The notes beneath the pieces are model-generated. The model was not told the origin of the DNA and did no database searches. It saw only the letters and a program-made list of their open reading frames with translations. A stretch of 64,000 nucleotides of DNA from an uncultured Sulfurimonas sp. (GTDB taxonomy: Bacteria; Campylobacterota; Campylobacteria; Campylobacterales; Sulfurimonadaceae), in NCBI RefSeq assembly GCF_963662755.1, contig NZ_OY759725.1:1191781-1255780 (forward strand), given 5' to 3'. This document shows, piece by piece, positions 52,865-61,162 of the stretch; the first letter of the stretch is position 1; every line of letters starts with the position of its first letter. A program made the position numbers and the translations under genes.

Positions 52865-53368
52865 ATGTGTAATTATAACAAACAAGACGAAAATACAAAA
52901 GAATTTCTTCATTCTCTTATGAAGAAGATTGCTGATAGTGTTGGTGGTACTAACTTTTTGTTAGGACTTATAGAAGAGATGAAAAAACATAAGCCTAACG
53001 CCCTTATGTATAAACATACAAAAATAGAATCTGAGCAACTTAGCATCTCATGGAACAAGATTGTTTTTAAAGATAAGTTAGATTTATTGGAAGATGTTTT
53101 ACATTCTCACAAGAGCTCAGAAGGTGTTGACTTCAATATTTTAGAAAATGACAATATTAAAAAAAGAAAAAATATTTTAAATATGGTCAAAGCCTTAGCT
53201 CCTATTACTTTTGTAGTAACTCCAAAAGATGCTAAAAATGGCGGAGGATTTGATTTTAAAGTATTTGAATCTATTGAAGACGACTGCGTGAAAATAAACC
53301 CTGTATTTGTAGCAATGTTTTTTTGCTCAATTGACTTCACAAAAAAAGCTTTAAAGTACAATTCTTAA
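52865..53368 (+). CDS. Hypothetical protein divergent from the Fe-S operon
   Basis: The 167-residue soluble protein is mixed alpha/beta, with no signal peptide or membrane helix. Notable segments are KKIADSVGGTNFLLGLIEEMKKHKPNALMY, a central Lys/Glu-rich helix, and APITFVVTPKDAKNGGGFDF. Three cysteines (residues 2, about 145 and about 157) form no clear metal motif. It shares a divergent promoter region containing a palindrome with the cysteine desulfurase, which may mean common regulation. I do not recognise the family. Confidence 0.65.
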   Translation: MCNYNKQDENTKEFLHSLMKKIADSVGGTNFLLGLIEEMKKHKPNALMYKHTKIESEQLSISWNKIVFKDKLDLLEDVLHSHKSSEGVDFNILENDNIKKRKNILNMVKALAPITFVVTPKDAKNGGGFDFKVFESIEDDCVKINPVFVAMFFCSIDFTKKALKYNS

Positions 53369-53389
53369 GAAGTTTAAAGAAGAAGAATT

Positions 53390-54124
53390 TTAATCTGTAT
53401 TATATACTTTAATACAGTTTCTTCCTGCTTCTTTAGCCATATAGAGTGCTTTATCAGAGTGTTCTATGATTTTATTTATATCATCCTCTTTAGAACCAAA
53501 ACCAACTCCAGCTGAAATCGTAATCTTTTGTTTTTTACAACTAAACTCTCTTTTTTCTACACTCTCTCTTATGTATTCTACTTTACTTAGTGCATCTTCT
53601 TTTAATATATCGCAAAAAATTATAACAAACTCTTCTCCACCATAACGACAAAGTATGTCTCCTGGTCTTATAATAGACTGAAGATTTAGTGCGAGTTTTT
53701 TTAAGATGCAATCTCCTGTTGCGTGACCAAGAGTATCATTTACAAGTTTAAATCTATCTACATCTATAAAAACAACTGCAAAACTCAAATCGCTTTTACG
53801 TAAAGATGTAAAATTATTTAAAAAATCATTTAGATAGTGACGATTGTTTAGTCCAGTCAAGGCATCTGTAAATGCATATTTTATAGCTTTATTATTTAGT
53901 TGCTTAAGCTCTTTTTTGAAAAAAAGGTATAGCAAAAAAACTATGAGCGAAGCTGAAAATATAGAAAAAAACAGTTCTTTAAAAAATAGATTGTAGAGAG
54001 TTGAAATATCTGATGTACTATTATGCACAATTAAAATACGTACTATAGACAAAATGATTATAGCAAAAACGACTACAAAAATGATTTTACCAATTAATCG
54101 TTTTTTCTCTTGATAGCTAAGCAT
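53390..54124 (-). CDS. Membrane diguanylate cyclase
   Basis: The 244-residue protein has two N-terminal hydrophobic helices (about 10-30 and 48-70), a short linker, and a GGDEF domain (about 80-240). The latter has VFIDVDRFKLVNDTLGHATGD and an intact RYGGEEF. The RxxD inhibitory site (RPGD) lies five residues before it, so c-di-GMP feedback is expected. Its start directly abuts the stop of the frameshifted AraC-type regulator, so the two form an operon. Confidence 0.9.
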   Translation of the reverse strand: MLSYQEKKRLIGKIIFVVVFAIIILSIVRILIVHNSTSDISTLYNLFFKELFFSIFSASLIVFLLYLFFKKELKQLNNKAIKYAFTDALTGLNNRHYLNDFLNNFTSLRKSDLSFAVVFIDVDRFKLVNDTLGHATGDCILKKLALNLQSIIRPGDILCRYGGEEFVIIFCDILKEDALSKVEYIRESVEKREFSCKKQKITISAGVGFGSKEDDINKIIEHSDKALYMAKEAGRNCIKVYNTD

Positions 54125-54960
54125 CTATGACTTTTTTATCTTTTGCATCTGATATATTTTTATATTGTTATTTGCTACTTCATGAAAAATAACACTAGGA
54201 CTGACTCCAAAAAACTTTTTAAAAACAGCGTTCATATGTGAATTGTCACTATAGAGATACTCTAGTTCTTTAAAAGTAGATTTATCTTCAATATATGCTA
54301 CAACTGTTTTACAAAATTTTGCAACGAAGATAAAATTTTTTGGAGTTAAACCAATAACTTTTTTAAACTGTCTCTCAAGAGTGCTTCTGCTATAACCAAA
54401 CTCTTCAATTAAATTCTCAACAGTTACTTCAAAATGGTAAGAATTCACTATCTTGTCTATAACATTATATATAGCCAAAGATGTTGCACCTTGAGTTAAA
54501 TGTAGTAAGTCCAAAGAAGTGTTTAAGTATGAAAGTTCTTCTTTGATACTCTTATGTGTATATAATTTTTTAAAATATTTATCTATAATGTGAGTTTCAA
54601 GCTCTTCATAAGTACTATTTAATACTGAAGCTTCTTTATTAAATAACTCAAAGTAACCAGTTGGTGTTAATTCTGCCAATATTATAGGATATACAATTTT
54701 AGTATTTATGTTTTTTTATCTAAAACAAGTTGCTTAACTCTGTTTGTTTTCATACTTACTGAGTAATTTTTAGGTATATAAAACTTATGCTTTTCATTGT
54801 ATATTTTTGAATATCCCTCTATACCTCTATTGAAAACTATAAAGTTACATCCATTTGGAAGAAAAAGAAGTTTTTCCACATCCTCTAATGAGCTTATTAC
54901 AACATATTGTTTAACTATGTGTTTTAAGTTTTTTGCTGGAGGGAAAATATCGTAAATCAT
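54125..54960 (-). pseudogene. AraC-family regulator split by a one-base frameshift
   Basis: Two adjacent frames are halves of one AraC-type protein. The first (54960 to 54706, 84 residues, MIYDIFPPAKNLKHIV...FLPNGCNFIVFN) is the DUF6597-like N-terminal sensor. The second (to 54125) continues with LTPTGYFELF and a C-terminal double helix-turn-helix (VENLIEEFGYSRSTLERQFKKVIGLTPKNFI; MNAVFKKFFGVSPSVIF). The break is at a run of seven A's on the coding strand (54711-54717 as T's). One more A would join the frames into about 278 residues through DKKNINTKIVYPIILAELTP. Cause unknown: sequencing error, mutation or phase variation. The gene abuts a diguanylate cyclase. Confidence 0.8.
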
Positions 54961-55022
54961 TTTATCACAACCGTTAATTTTATTTGCGTGTATTGTACTG
55001 AATTATTTTCATTTCAATTTGT

Positions 55023-55049
55023 GTGAAACCGTCATGAACTTCGTTTCAC
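55023..55049. promoter_or_regulatory. Inverted repeat upstream of leuC
   Basis: GTGAAAC and GTTTCAC, a perfect 7-bp inverted repeat with a 13-bp spacer, lies just upstream of the leuC -10 box. It is in the divergent gap with the AraC-type regulator and could be an operator. No regulator is assigned. Confidence 0.35.
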
Positions 55050-55070
55050 TCTAATTTAAATCTTAAATGG

Positions 55071-55076
55071 TATAAT
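55071..55076 (+). promoter_or_regulatory. Putative -10 box for leuC
   Basis: TATAAT preceded by TGG, 36 bp before the leuC ATG, with AAAGG close to the start. Confidence 0.5.
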
Positions 55077-55111
55077 CGCGCAATCATTACTTAAATTTAT
55101 AAAGGTTCATT

Positions 55112-56371
55112 ATGGCTCAAACTATAACAGAAAAAATATTTTCACAACATGTTGGTCGTCAAGTTTTTGCAGGAGAGATTATTCGCTCAAACATCGATAT
55201 GGTTATTGGAAATGACATCACAACGCCTATATCTATAAAAGCATTTGAAGATAGTGGTGCAGAGTCTTTAGCAAATCCAGACGGTTTTTCTATTGTTCTT
55301 GATCACTTTATTCCTGCAAAAGATATAGCATCTGCAAATCAAGCTAGAATCAGCCGTGACTTTGCTAAAAAACATAATCTTAAAAACTTTTTTGATGAAA
55401 AAGATATGGGAATTGAGCACGCTCTTTTACCTGAAAAAGGTCTTGTAGTTCCAGGTGATGTAATTATCGGTGCAGATTCACACACTTGTACTCACGGTGC
55501 ACTTGGAGCATTCTCAACTGGTATGGGTTCAACTGACTTAGCATTTGCAATGATAAGCGGTGGGAACTGGTTTAAAGTTCCTGAATCTATCAAAGTAAAT
55601 CTTAGCGGAAAACCGCAAAAGCATACTACAGGAAAAGACATCATCTTAGAAATCATTCGCCTAATAGGCGTTGATGGTGCTTTATATAAAACTTTAGAGT
55701 TTACAGGTAGCACAATTGAGCACTTAAACATGGACGACAGATTTTCTATGTGTAATATGGCTATAGAAGCTGGTGCAAAGAGTGGAATAGTAGCTTATGA
55801 TGATACTACAGCAGAGTTTTTAGCAGATAAAAATTTAGCACGTGAACCTCGCATCCATCAATCAGATGCAGATGCTTCTTATGTTAAAGTTTTAGATATA
55901 AATGTAGCAGAGTTAGAACCTGTTATAGCTTACCCTTTCTTACCATCAAATGGTCACTCCATAACTCAAGCAGTAAAAGATAAGATAAAAATAGATCAAG
56001 CTTTTATAGGAAGTTGTACAAATGGTCGTTTGGGTGATTTGAAAACTGCTGCTGAGATTTTAAAAGGGAAAAAAGTTCATGAAGATGTTCGTCTTATAGT
56101 AACACCTGGAACTCAACAAATCCTAAAAGAAGCATATAAACTTGGTTATATGGACGCTATCATAGATGCAGGTGGAGTTGTTTCAAATCCAACTTGTGGA
56201 GCTTGTCTTGGCGGATATATGGGAATACTTGGTGATGATGAAGTTGCAGTCTCTACAACAAACCGTAACTTTGTAGGTCGTATGGGCTCACGTAGCTCAA
56301 AAGTTTATCTTGCAAACTCTGCTGTAGCAGCGATTTCTGCTATAACTGGTTATATAACAGATCCAAGATAA
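55112..56371 (+). CDS. leuC: 3-isopropylmalate dehydratase large subunit
   Basis: The 419-residue aconitase-family enzyme has an [4Fe-4S] site formed by cysteines in GSCTNGR and NPTCGACLGG, with substrate-site sequences GADSHTCTHGALGAF and STTNRNFVGRMGS. With LeuD it isomerises 2-isopropylmalate to 3-isopropylmalate in leucine synthesis. The length matches the short bacterial/archaeal LeuC form. No leuD gene is adjacent in this window. A porin-like ompA gene follows after 27 bp. Confidence 0.95.
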   Translation: MAQTITEKIFSQHVGRQVFAGEIIRSNIDMVIGNDITTPISIKAFEDSGAESLANPDGFSIVLDHFIPAKDIASANQARISRDFAKKHNLKNFFDEKDMGIEHALLPEKGLVVPGDVIIGADSHTCTHGALGAFSTGMGSTDLAFAMISGGNWFKVPESIKVNLSGKPQKHTTGKDIILEIIRLIGVDGALYKTLEFTGSTIEHLNMDDRFSMCNMAIEAGAKSGIVAYDDTTAEFLADKNLAREPRIHQSDADASYVKVLDINVAELEPVIAYPFLPSNGHSITQAVKDKIKIDQAFIGSCTNGRLGDLKTAAEILKGKKVHEDVRLIVTPGTQQILKEAYKLGYMDAIIDAGGVVSNPTCGACLGGYMGILGDDEVAVSTTNRNFVGRMGSRSSKVYLANSAVAAISAITGYITDPR

Positions 56372-56398
56372 AACTAAATAAACTTTAAAGGAAAAAAA

Positions 56399-57670
56399 AT
56401 GAAAAGATTACTTTTAATACCGGCACTTCTATTAGGAAGTATGGCTGTGGCTTCAGATTACAACTACGAGATTACTCCTCTTATAGGTTACAACATAGCT
56501 GAGGGAAATACAGATTTAGATAATTATGCTACTTTTGGTGCTGAATTTCAGTATAACGGACTTGATTCTATCATCAAACCTGAGCTTTCTTTACTCTACT
56601 CAAAAGCTGATTACAGTGTTGGTAGCGCAGATACAGAAGTTTGGCGTTTGGCTTTAAATGGTGTTTATGAGTACGATAAATTGGGAGCTGTTATTCCTCT
56701 TGCAAAAGCTGGACTTGGTTATGAAAGCATGAGTAAGAGCTATACAGGTCAAACAGGAAATGCAGATAGCGCATTTGTGGATGCTGGTGTTGGAGCTAAG
56801 ATTCCTTTTAGCGACACTATAGCTTTAAAACTTGAAGCTCTTTATATGCTAAAGTATAACGATAACAGATATGATAATAATCTTGCTGTTTTAGCTGGTC
56901 TAAATATTGCATTTGGAGCTAAAGCTCAAAAAGCTGCGCCTGTAGTTGTTGATGGAGATGATGATAATGATGGTGTTTTAAACTCTAAAGACAAGTGTCC
57001 TAATACTCTTGCTGGAAAAACAGTAGATGCTGATGGTTGTTTTGTAGATGGAGATGATGATAAAGACGGTGTTTTAAACTCTAAAGACAAGTGTCCTAAT
57101 ACTCTTGCTGGAAAAACAGTAGATGCTGATGGTTGTTTTGTAGATGGCGATGATGATAATGATGGCATCTTAAACTCTGCGGATGCTTGTGCTGCAACAG
57201 CTGTTGGAACAGCCGTAGATGCTAGTGGTTGTGCTGTTGATGGAGATGATGATAAAGACGGTGTTTTAAACTCTAAAGATATTTGTCCTAACACTCCTGC
57301 AGGTGAAATTGTAAATAGTGATGGTTGTCCGGCTAAGATGAATCTTCACATTAATTTTGAAAACAACTCTTTTAAAGTAGATGCTGCTTCTGAAATACTT
57401 GTTCAAAAATATGCAGACTTTTTAAATACTTACAATGCTTACAGCACTAAAATTGTTGGTTATACAGATAGCAAAGGTAGTGAAAAATACAATCAAAAAC
57501 TATCTCAAAATAGAGCTAATGTAGTTAAAGATATGTTAATTCAAAGAGGTGTTTCTGCTGATAGAGTAGTTGCAAAAGGTATGGGAGAGCTTAATCCTAT
57601 AGCTGATAACTCTACTTCAGAAGGTAAGGCAAAAAACAGACGTATCGAAGCTGAACTAACTAAAAACTAG
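56399..57670 (+). CDS. OmpA-family outer-membrane protein with four thrombospondin type-3 repeats
   Basis: The 423-residue protein has a signal peptide (about 1-19), an eight-strand-like N-terminal barrel (about 20-175), and four calcium-binding TSP3 repeats (185-312, DGDDDNDGVLNSKDKCPNT type). A C-terminal OmpA peptidoglycan-binding domain has IVGYTDSKGSEKYNQKLSQNRANVV and KAKNRRIEAEL. It links the outer membrane to the cell wall, and the Asp-rich repeats should bind calcium and act as a rigid spacer. It follows leuC by 27 bp, and mobA begins directly at its stop. Confidence 0.92.
   Translation: MKRLLLIPALLLGSMAVASDYNYEITPLIGYNIAEGNTDLDNYATFGAEFQYNGLDSIIKPELSLLYSKADYSVGSADTEVWRLALNGVYEYDKLGAVIPLAKAGLGYESMSKSYTGQTGNADSAFVDAGVGAKIPFSDTIALKLEALYMLKYNDNRYDNNLAVLAGLNIAFGAKAQKAAPVVVDGDDDNDGVLNSKDKCPNTLAGKTVDADGCFVDGDDDKDGVLNSKDKCPNTLAGKTVDADGCFVDGDDDNDGILNSADACAATAVGTAVDASGCAVDGDDDKDGVLNSKDICPNTPAGEIVNSDGCPAKMNLHINFENNSFKVDAASEILVQKYADFLNTYNAYSTKIVGYTDSKGSEKYNQKLSQNRANVVKDMLIQRGVSADRVVAKGMGELNPIADNSTSEGKAKNRRIEAELTKN
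56951..57334 (+). repeat. Four tandem 96-bp units encoding TSP3 repeats
   Basis: Exact 96-bp (32-codon) units start at 56951, 57047, 57143 and 57239. Units 1 and 2 are almost identical in DNA, while units 3 and 4 are more diverged. The frame-preserving length allows copy-number change by recombination without breaking ompA. Confidence 0.9.
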
Positions 57671-58243
57671 ATGCAAGATATGGTATGCGTCATCTTTGCA
57701 GGTGGCAAAAGTAGCAGAATGAAAGAAGATAAATCTCTTCTTCCTTTTGCTGAGTTTAAAACTCTCACAGAATTTCAACTCTCTCGTTTAAACAAAATCT
57801 TCAAAAAAGTATATATTTCGTGTAAAGACAAATCCAAGTTTGACTTTGAAGCTTCATTTATCGAAGATGCAAATACTACAGAAATATTTGCGCCAACTGC
57901 TGGTTTTGTAGCTATTTTTAAAGAGTTAAAAGAGGATTCATTTTTCGCACTTAGTGTAGATGCACCATTTGTTGGCGAAGATGAAATAAAAAAAATTATA
58001 GATGCAGATAAACAAGACTCAGATGCTACAATAGCTCAAACTGAGTTTGGCATCCAGCCAATGTGTGGCATCTATCACAAATCACTAAAGAGCAAATTTC
58101 AGCAGATGCTCCATAGTAACAATCACAAACTTGGTTTTTTGATAAAATCTTCAAATACTACTTTTGTAAAATTCAATAATGAAAAAACATTTTTAAATCT
58201 AAATCATCCCCATGAATACCAAGAGGCTCTAAAATTAATATAA
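57671..58243 (+). CDS. mobA: Molybdenum cofactor guanylyltransferase
   Basis: The 190-residue nucleotidyltransferase has the N-terminal signature [20 protein letters not shown], which binds GTP, and [12 protein letters not shown] near the metal site. MobA attaches GMP to molybdopterin to make the MGD cofactor used by enzymes such as nitrate and formate reductases. The gene begins at the base after the ompA stop. moaC, the next gene, is in the same pathway, though separated by a promoter. Confidence 0.9.
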   Translation: MQDMVCVIFAGGKSSRMKEDKSLLPFAEFKTLTEFQLSRLNKIFKKVYISCKDKSKFDFEASFIEDANTTEIFAPTAGFVAIFKELKEDSFFALSVDAPFVGEDEIKKIIDADKQDSDATIAQTEFGIQPMCGIYHKSLKSKFQQMLHSNNHKLGFLIKSSNTTFVKFNNEKTFLNLNHPHEYQEALKLI

Positions 58244-58265
58244 TCAAATTTTAACTCCTCTTTGC

Positions 58266-58271
58266 TATAAT
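58266..58271 (+). promoter_or_regulatory. Putative -10 box for moaC
   Basis: TATAAT preceded by TGC, 25 bp before the moaC ATG, with AAGAAG close to the start. Confidence 0.45.
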
Positions 58272-58296
58272 ATACAAAAAAATAAGAAGAAATATA

Positions 58297-58767
58297 ATGA
58301 ACCTAACTCACCTAGATGAAAATCAAAGACCTAAAATGGTAGATGTGTCTGACAAAAGTCAAACAACAAGAGTTGCAGTAGCATCTGGAACTATACAAAT
58401 GAGCCAAGATGCTTACGATGCAATTGTAAGTGAAGCTACAAAAAAAGGTCCTGTTGTTCAAACAGCCGTTATTGCGGCAATTATGGGTACAAAAAGAACA
58501 AGTGATCTTATTCCAATGTGCCACCCACTAAATCTTAGCGGAATAAACTGCGATGTTGAAGAGTTACCTGAACTTCCTGGATTTAAACTTATAGTTACAG
58601 CAAAGCTTACAGGTCAAACTGGTGTTGAAATGGAAGCTTTAACAGGAACAAGTGTTGGTCTTTTAACTATTTATGATATGGTAAAAGCTATAGACAAAGG
58701 TATGATTATAAAAAATGTACAGCTTGAAGAAAAATCAGGAGGAAAAAGTGGAGATTTTAAACGATAG
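58297..58767 (+). CDS. moaC: Cyclic pyranopterin monophosphate synthase
   Basis: The 156-residue MoaC forms cyclic pyranopterin monophosphate with MoaA, the first step of molybdenum cofactor synthesis. It has [28 protein letters not shown] (active site), [23 protein letters not shown], and the C-terminal [10 protein letters not shown]. All family landmarks are intact. The downstream DUF493 gene starts inside its 3' end. Confidence 0.95.
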   Translation: MNLTHLDENQRPKMVDVSDKSQTTRVAVASGTIQMSQDAYDAIVSEATKKGPVVQTAVIAAIMGTKRTSDLIPMCHPLNLSGINCDVEELPELPGFKLIVTAKLTGQTGVEMEALTGTSVGLLTIYDMVKAIDKGMIIKNVQLEEKSGGKSGDFKR

Positions 58768-59017
58768 AAAAGAGAAACTAGAACTAACTTATCCATGTTC
58801 ATGGTCATATAAACTAATAGCTGGTGAAAAAGAAGCTCTTGAAAAAGCCATCAGAGATGTTTTAGATGAAAGAGAGCATAAATTAGCTCATTCAAAAAAC
58901 TCAAAAGGTGGAAAATACATAAGCATGAACCTTGATTTACTTGTTCATAATGAAGATGATAGGAACTTTATATATGAAGCTCTAAAAGCACATCAAAACA
59001 TTAAAATGGTGCTTTAA
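58748..59017 (+). CDS. DUF493 (YbeD-like) protein
   Basis: The 89-residue protein is of the DUF493/YbeD family. I set the start at the GTG at 58748 because AGGAGG lies 5-6 bases upstream; a longer frame from 58715 would lie wholly within moaC. The core reads [27 protein letters not shown], then [27 protein letters not shown], the ACT-like fold of YbeD. E. coli YbeD is linked to lipoate-related functions, but the role is not established. It overlaps moaC by 20 bp. Confidence 0.82.
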   Translation: MEILNDRKEKLELTYPCSWSYKLIAGEKEALEKAIRDVLDEREHKLAHSKNSKGGKYISMNLDLLVHNEDDRNFIYEALKAHQNIKMVL

Positions 59018-59056
59018 AAAGCATTCACAAAATTAAAAATAAGGAAAAAGTAGAAG

Positions 59057-60121
59057 ATGGACTTAGATAAATTAAAAAGCGATTTAAACGACTCTTATAA
59101 CCATAGATTTAGAAGTATAGATAAAAGAGTAGCTGAAGCTATATCTCAACTAAGTGGTGAATTAAATATTGATTTTAATAAACTAAACCTAAATGAGATA
59201 AAAACCATAACTACAACTATCTTAGACATAGAAACAAAATCACTTAATGATGATGTAGCATCTCTACTAGCTCAAAAAGATATTATAGAAAGAAGTTTAG
59301 AGAAAAAAGCTTATCAACTTCAAGAAGCAAAATATGCTGTTTTTAATGTTATTGAAGAGCATCTAAGCGATAAACAAGATGTGCTATCTAAAATTCATCA
59401 AGTTAAACTACAATCAATCGATCTCTATGATATCTTAAGCGAAACAGTTGAATCTGCGATTATTACCGCACTTGAGAAAGAGAGTGATGGAGATATAAAA
59501 GAGACTACACAAGAAGTTATTAAAGATATAACTTTCGAAGCTATAAAAGAGGGTTCTCTAAACACAATCAGAATCAGAAAAATACTCTCAACAATTTTAC
59601 AATCAGCTATAGATGTTGCAGAAGCTACACCAAACAGAGCTCAAGATATACTCAATGCTACTCTTCATGGTATGAGAAGCGGTCTTGTACAATCCATAGA
59701 TAGATTTAAAAAGCGTTTAGCTTATATGCCTGTTGAAGCTAAACATATCCTCATAGAAGACTATGATACAATCATGGAAGATTTAAATCAAACAGATACT
59801 CTTTTTTCACAAGTGGTTCATACGCAAGCTAGCGAAAATACTCAAGATATAAGAAAACTTCTTCTTGATATAAATAAAAATATGCATTATGACCTAGAAG
59901 AATTGGTAAATATATCAAAAGAGACAGCAGATATAATGAGAGCAAAATTTTCATCTTTTGCCAAAACAGCTGTAAAAAGAGCCGATAGTGCATTAAAATC
60001 CCAAAAGGCACAAGAAGCTAAGCGAATGGGCAAACAAGCTTGGGGAGTGGCTAAAACAGCTTTAGGTAGTGCTATAAAAACCGCTAAAGGTGCAATGGAT
60101 AATAAAGATTTAAAAAAATAG
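59057..60121 (+). CDS. Long all-helical protein of unknown function
   Basis: The 354-residue protein is almost entirely alpha-helical and charged, with coiled-coil-like stretches (SLNDDVASLLAQKDIIERSLEKKAYQL; ISKETADIMRAKFSSFAKTAVKRADSALK). The C-terminal region is Ala/Lys-rich (GKQAWGVAKTALGSAIKTAKGAM) and may be amphipathic. It has no signal peptide and no cysteines. It has an AAGGA ribosome site 40 bp after the DUF493 gene. I do not recognise it with confidence; the pattern recalls phasin-like or apolipoprotein-like surface-binding proteins, which is speculation. Confidence 0.7.
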   Translation: MDLDKLKSDLNDSYNHRFRSIDKRVAEAISQLSGELNIDFNKLNLNEIKTITTTILDIETKSLNDDVASLLAQKDIIERSLEKKAYQLQEAKYAVFNVIEEHLSDKQDVLSKIHQVKLQSIDLYDILSETVESAIITALEKESDGDIKETTQEVIKDITFEAIKEGSLNTIRIRKILSTILQSAIDVAEATPNRAQDILNATLHGMRSGLVQSIDRFKKRLAYMPVEAKHILIEDYDTIMEDLNQTDTLFSQVVHTQASENTQDIRKLLLDINKNMHYDLEELVNISKETADIMRAKFSSFAKTAVKRADSALKSQKAQEAKRMGKQAWGVAKTALGSAIKTAKGAMDNKDLKK

Positions 60122-60140
60122 CATAATTGCTATTTTTTTA
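60111..60140. terminator. Perfect bidirectional rho-independent terminator
   Basis: TAAAAAAATAGC and GCTATTTTTTTA form a perfect 12-bp inverted repeat around ATAATT, giving a GC-poor stem with seven T's on each strand. It contains the stop codons of both convergent genes (60119-60121 and 60130-60132). Confidence 0.7.
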
Positions 60141-61158
60141 GTGGGTTTTCACTTGAAACTCTAATGCCACCCAAACTATTTATAATAGCAGGTATCTCAT
60201 TATCAAGTTGACTTATTTTTTCAAGTTTATCTTTTTGGGTTATGTTTAATGCAACTGCCCAAGAAGTAAGCGTTGGCATACCTATAACTATCTTTCTCTC
60301 ACCTTTTTTAATATACGCATATATAGAACAAGGTGCAAACATTGCTGCTTGAGGTATTGCTTCTTCTCCATCAAAAATAGTGTGAGAAAAAGGAATATGA
60401 CACAATGACCAAACTACAAAATTACTATATATAGGAAGGACATCTTTTTCAGTATTTATACTAAATTTCATGCCATAATAACCAGCTATAATGTAACCTT
60501 TATGTTCAAATGAAGCTTCAAATTTTTCTTGAAAATCATCAAAAAAGTCATCAATATCTTCTGGTTTTTCAAAAGGAATTTCAAAATTCATCATTCCATC
60601 TTTAGCAAAACCATTTAGTTTTGTATAGCTTTTTTTAGTTATTTCAAAAGTTTTTTCTATCTCTTTATCTAATGGCTCAAACATACTGATAAAGCTTTTT
60701 CTAACATCTTTATCACTAATTTGTAAGATATCCAATGCAGCTTCAGGCACGATATGAGTTAAAACAGTTTTAGAATCTGTTTTTTTTCTATATATAACAA
60801 GATTAAAAGGTGTAAAGCCAGCTAATCTTGGATCTTTGTTGAATAGTGGTCTTGCAATATCGTCATTTACCATAGATGAAAAAGAGAGTTGTTCTAAATG
60901 AGTTTGCCCAAGTTTATCTTTATAAACATTTTGAACATTATGATGAGGATGACTTACCCAAAAACCAATATTTTCTACATCCTTAGTAAATTTGAAAAAT
61001 TTTTCATCTGTTTCATTTGATGAACTTTTTAGAGTGTACTCAACTGCAAGTCTCTTGTTTTGACTAGGAACAAAACTGTCTTGTGCTATAAGTGACGTAG
61101 CCATAGCACCAATATAAAGTGCTAAAAAAAGCTTTTTTATAGTGCTATATCTATTCAT
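60130..61158 (-). CDS. Exported DUF302-type protein (second of a tandem pair)
   Basis: The 342-residue protein has a signal peptide (about 6-26) and a DUF302-like C-terminal half. The family pattern is visible in APCSIYAYIKKGERKIVIGMPTLTSWAVALNI. FWVSHPHHNVQNVYKDKLGQTHL and HIPFSHTIFDGEEAIPQA are further notable segments. It lies four bases after the stop of a paralogue (61163-62101). The role is unknown; DUF302 proteins often accompany sulfur or redox loci. The position downstream of soxYZ, a thioredoxin and MOSC supports a periplasmic sulfur-related role, by context only. Confidence 0.7.
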   Translation of the reverse strand: MNRYSTIKKLFLALYIGAMATSLIAQDSFVPSQNKRLAVEYTLKSSSNETDEKFFKFTKDVENIGFWVSHPHHNVQNVYKDKLGQTHLEQLSFSSMVNDDIARPLFNKDPRLAGFTPFNLVIYRKKTDSKTVLTHIVPEAALDILQISDKDVRKSFISMFEPLDKEIEKTFEITKKSYTKLNGFAKDGMMNFEIPFEKPEDIDDFFDDFQEKFEASFEHKGYIIAGYYGMKFSINTEKDVLPIYSNFVVWSLCHIPFSHTIFDGEEAIPQAAMFAPCSIYAYIKKGERKIVIGMPTLTSWAVALNITQKDKLEKISQLDNEIPAIINSLGGIRVSSENPLKK

Positions 61159-61162
61159 CTTT

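Noticed and set aside
56926..57294. Antisense open frame of repeated LSLEFKTPSLSSSPS-type units
   Set aside because: It is the reverse reading of the TSP3 repeats in ompA and has no independent support.
56951..57334. Regular tandem repeats as a possible CRISPR array
   Set aside because: The units are contiguous, 96 bp, in frame and protein coding, with no spacers and no cas genes.
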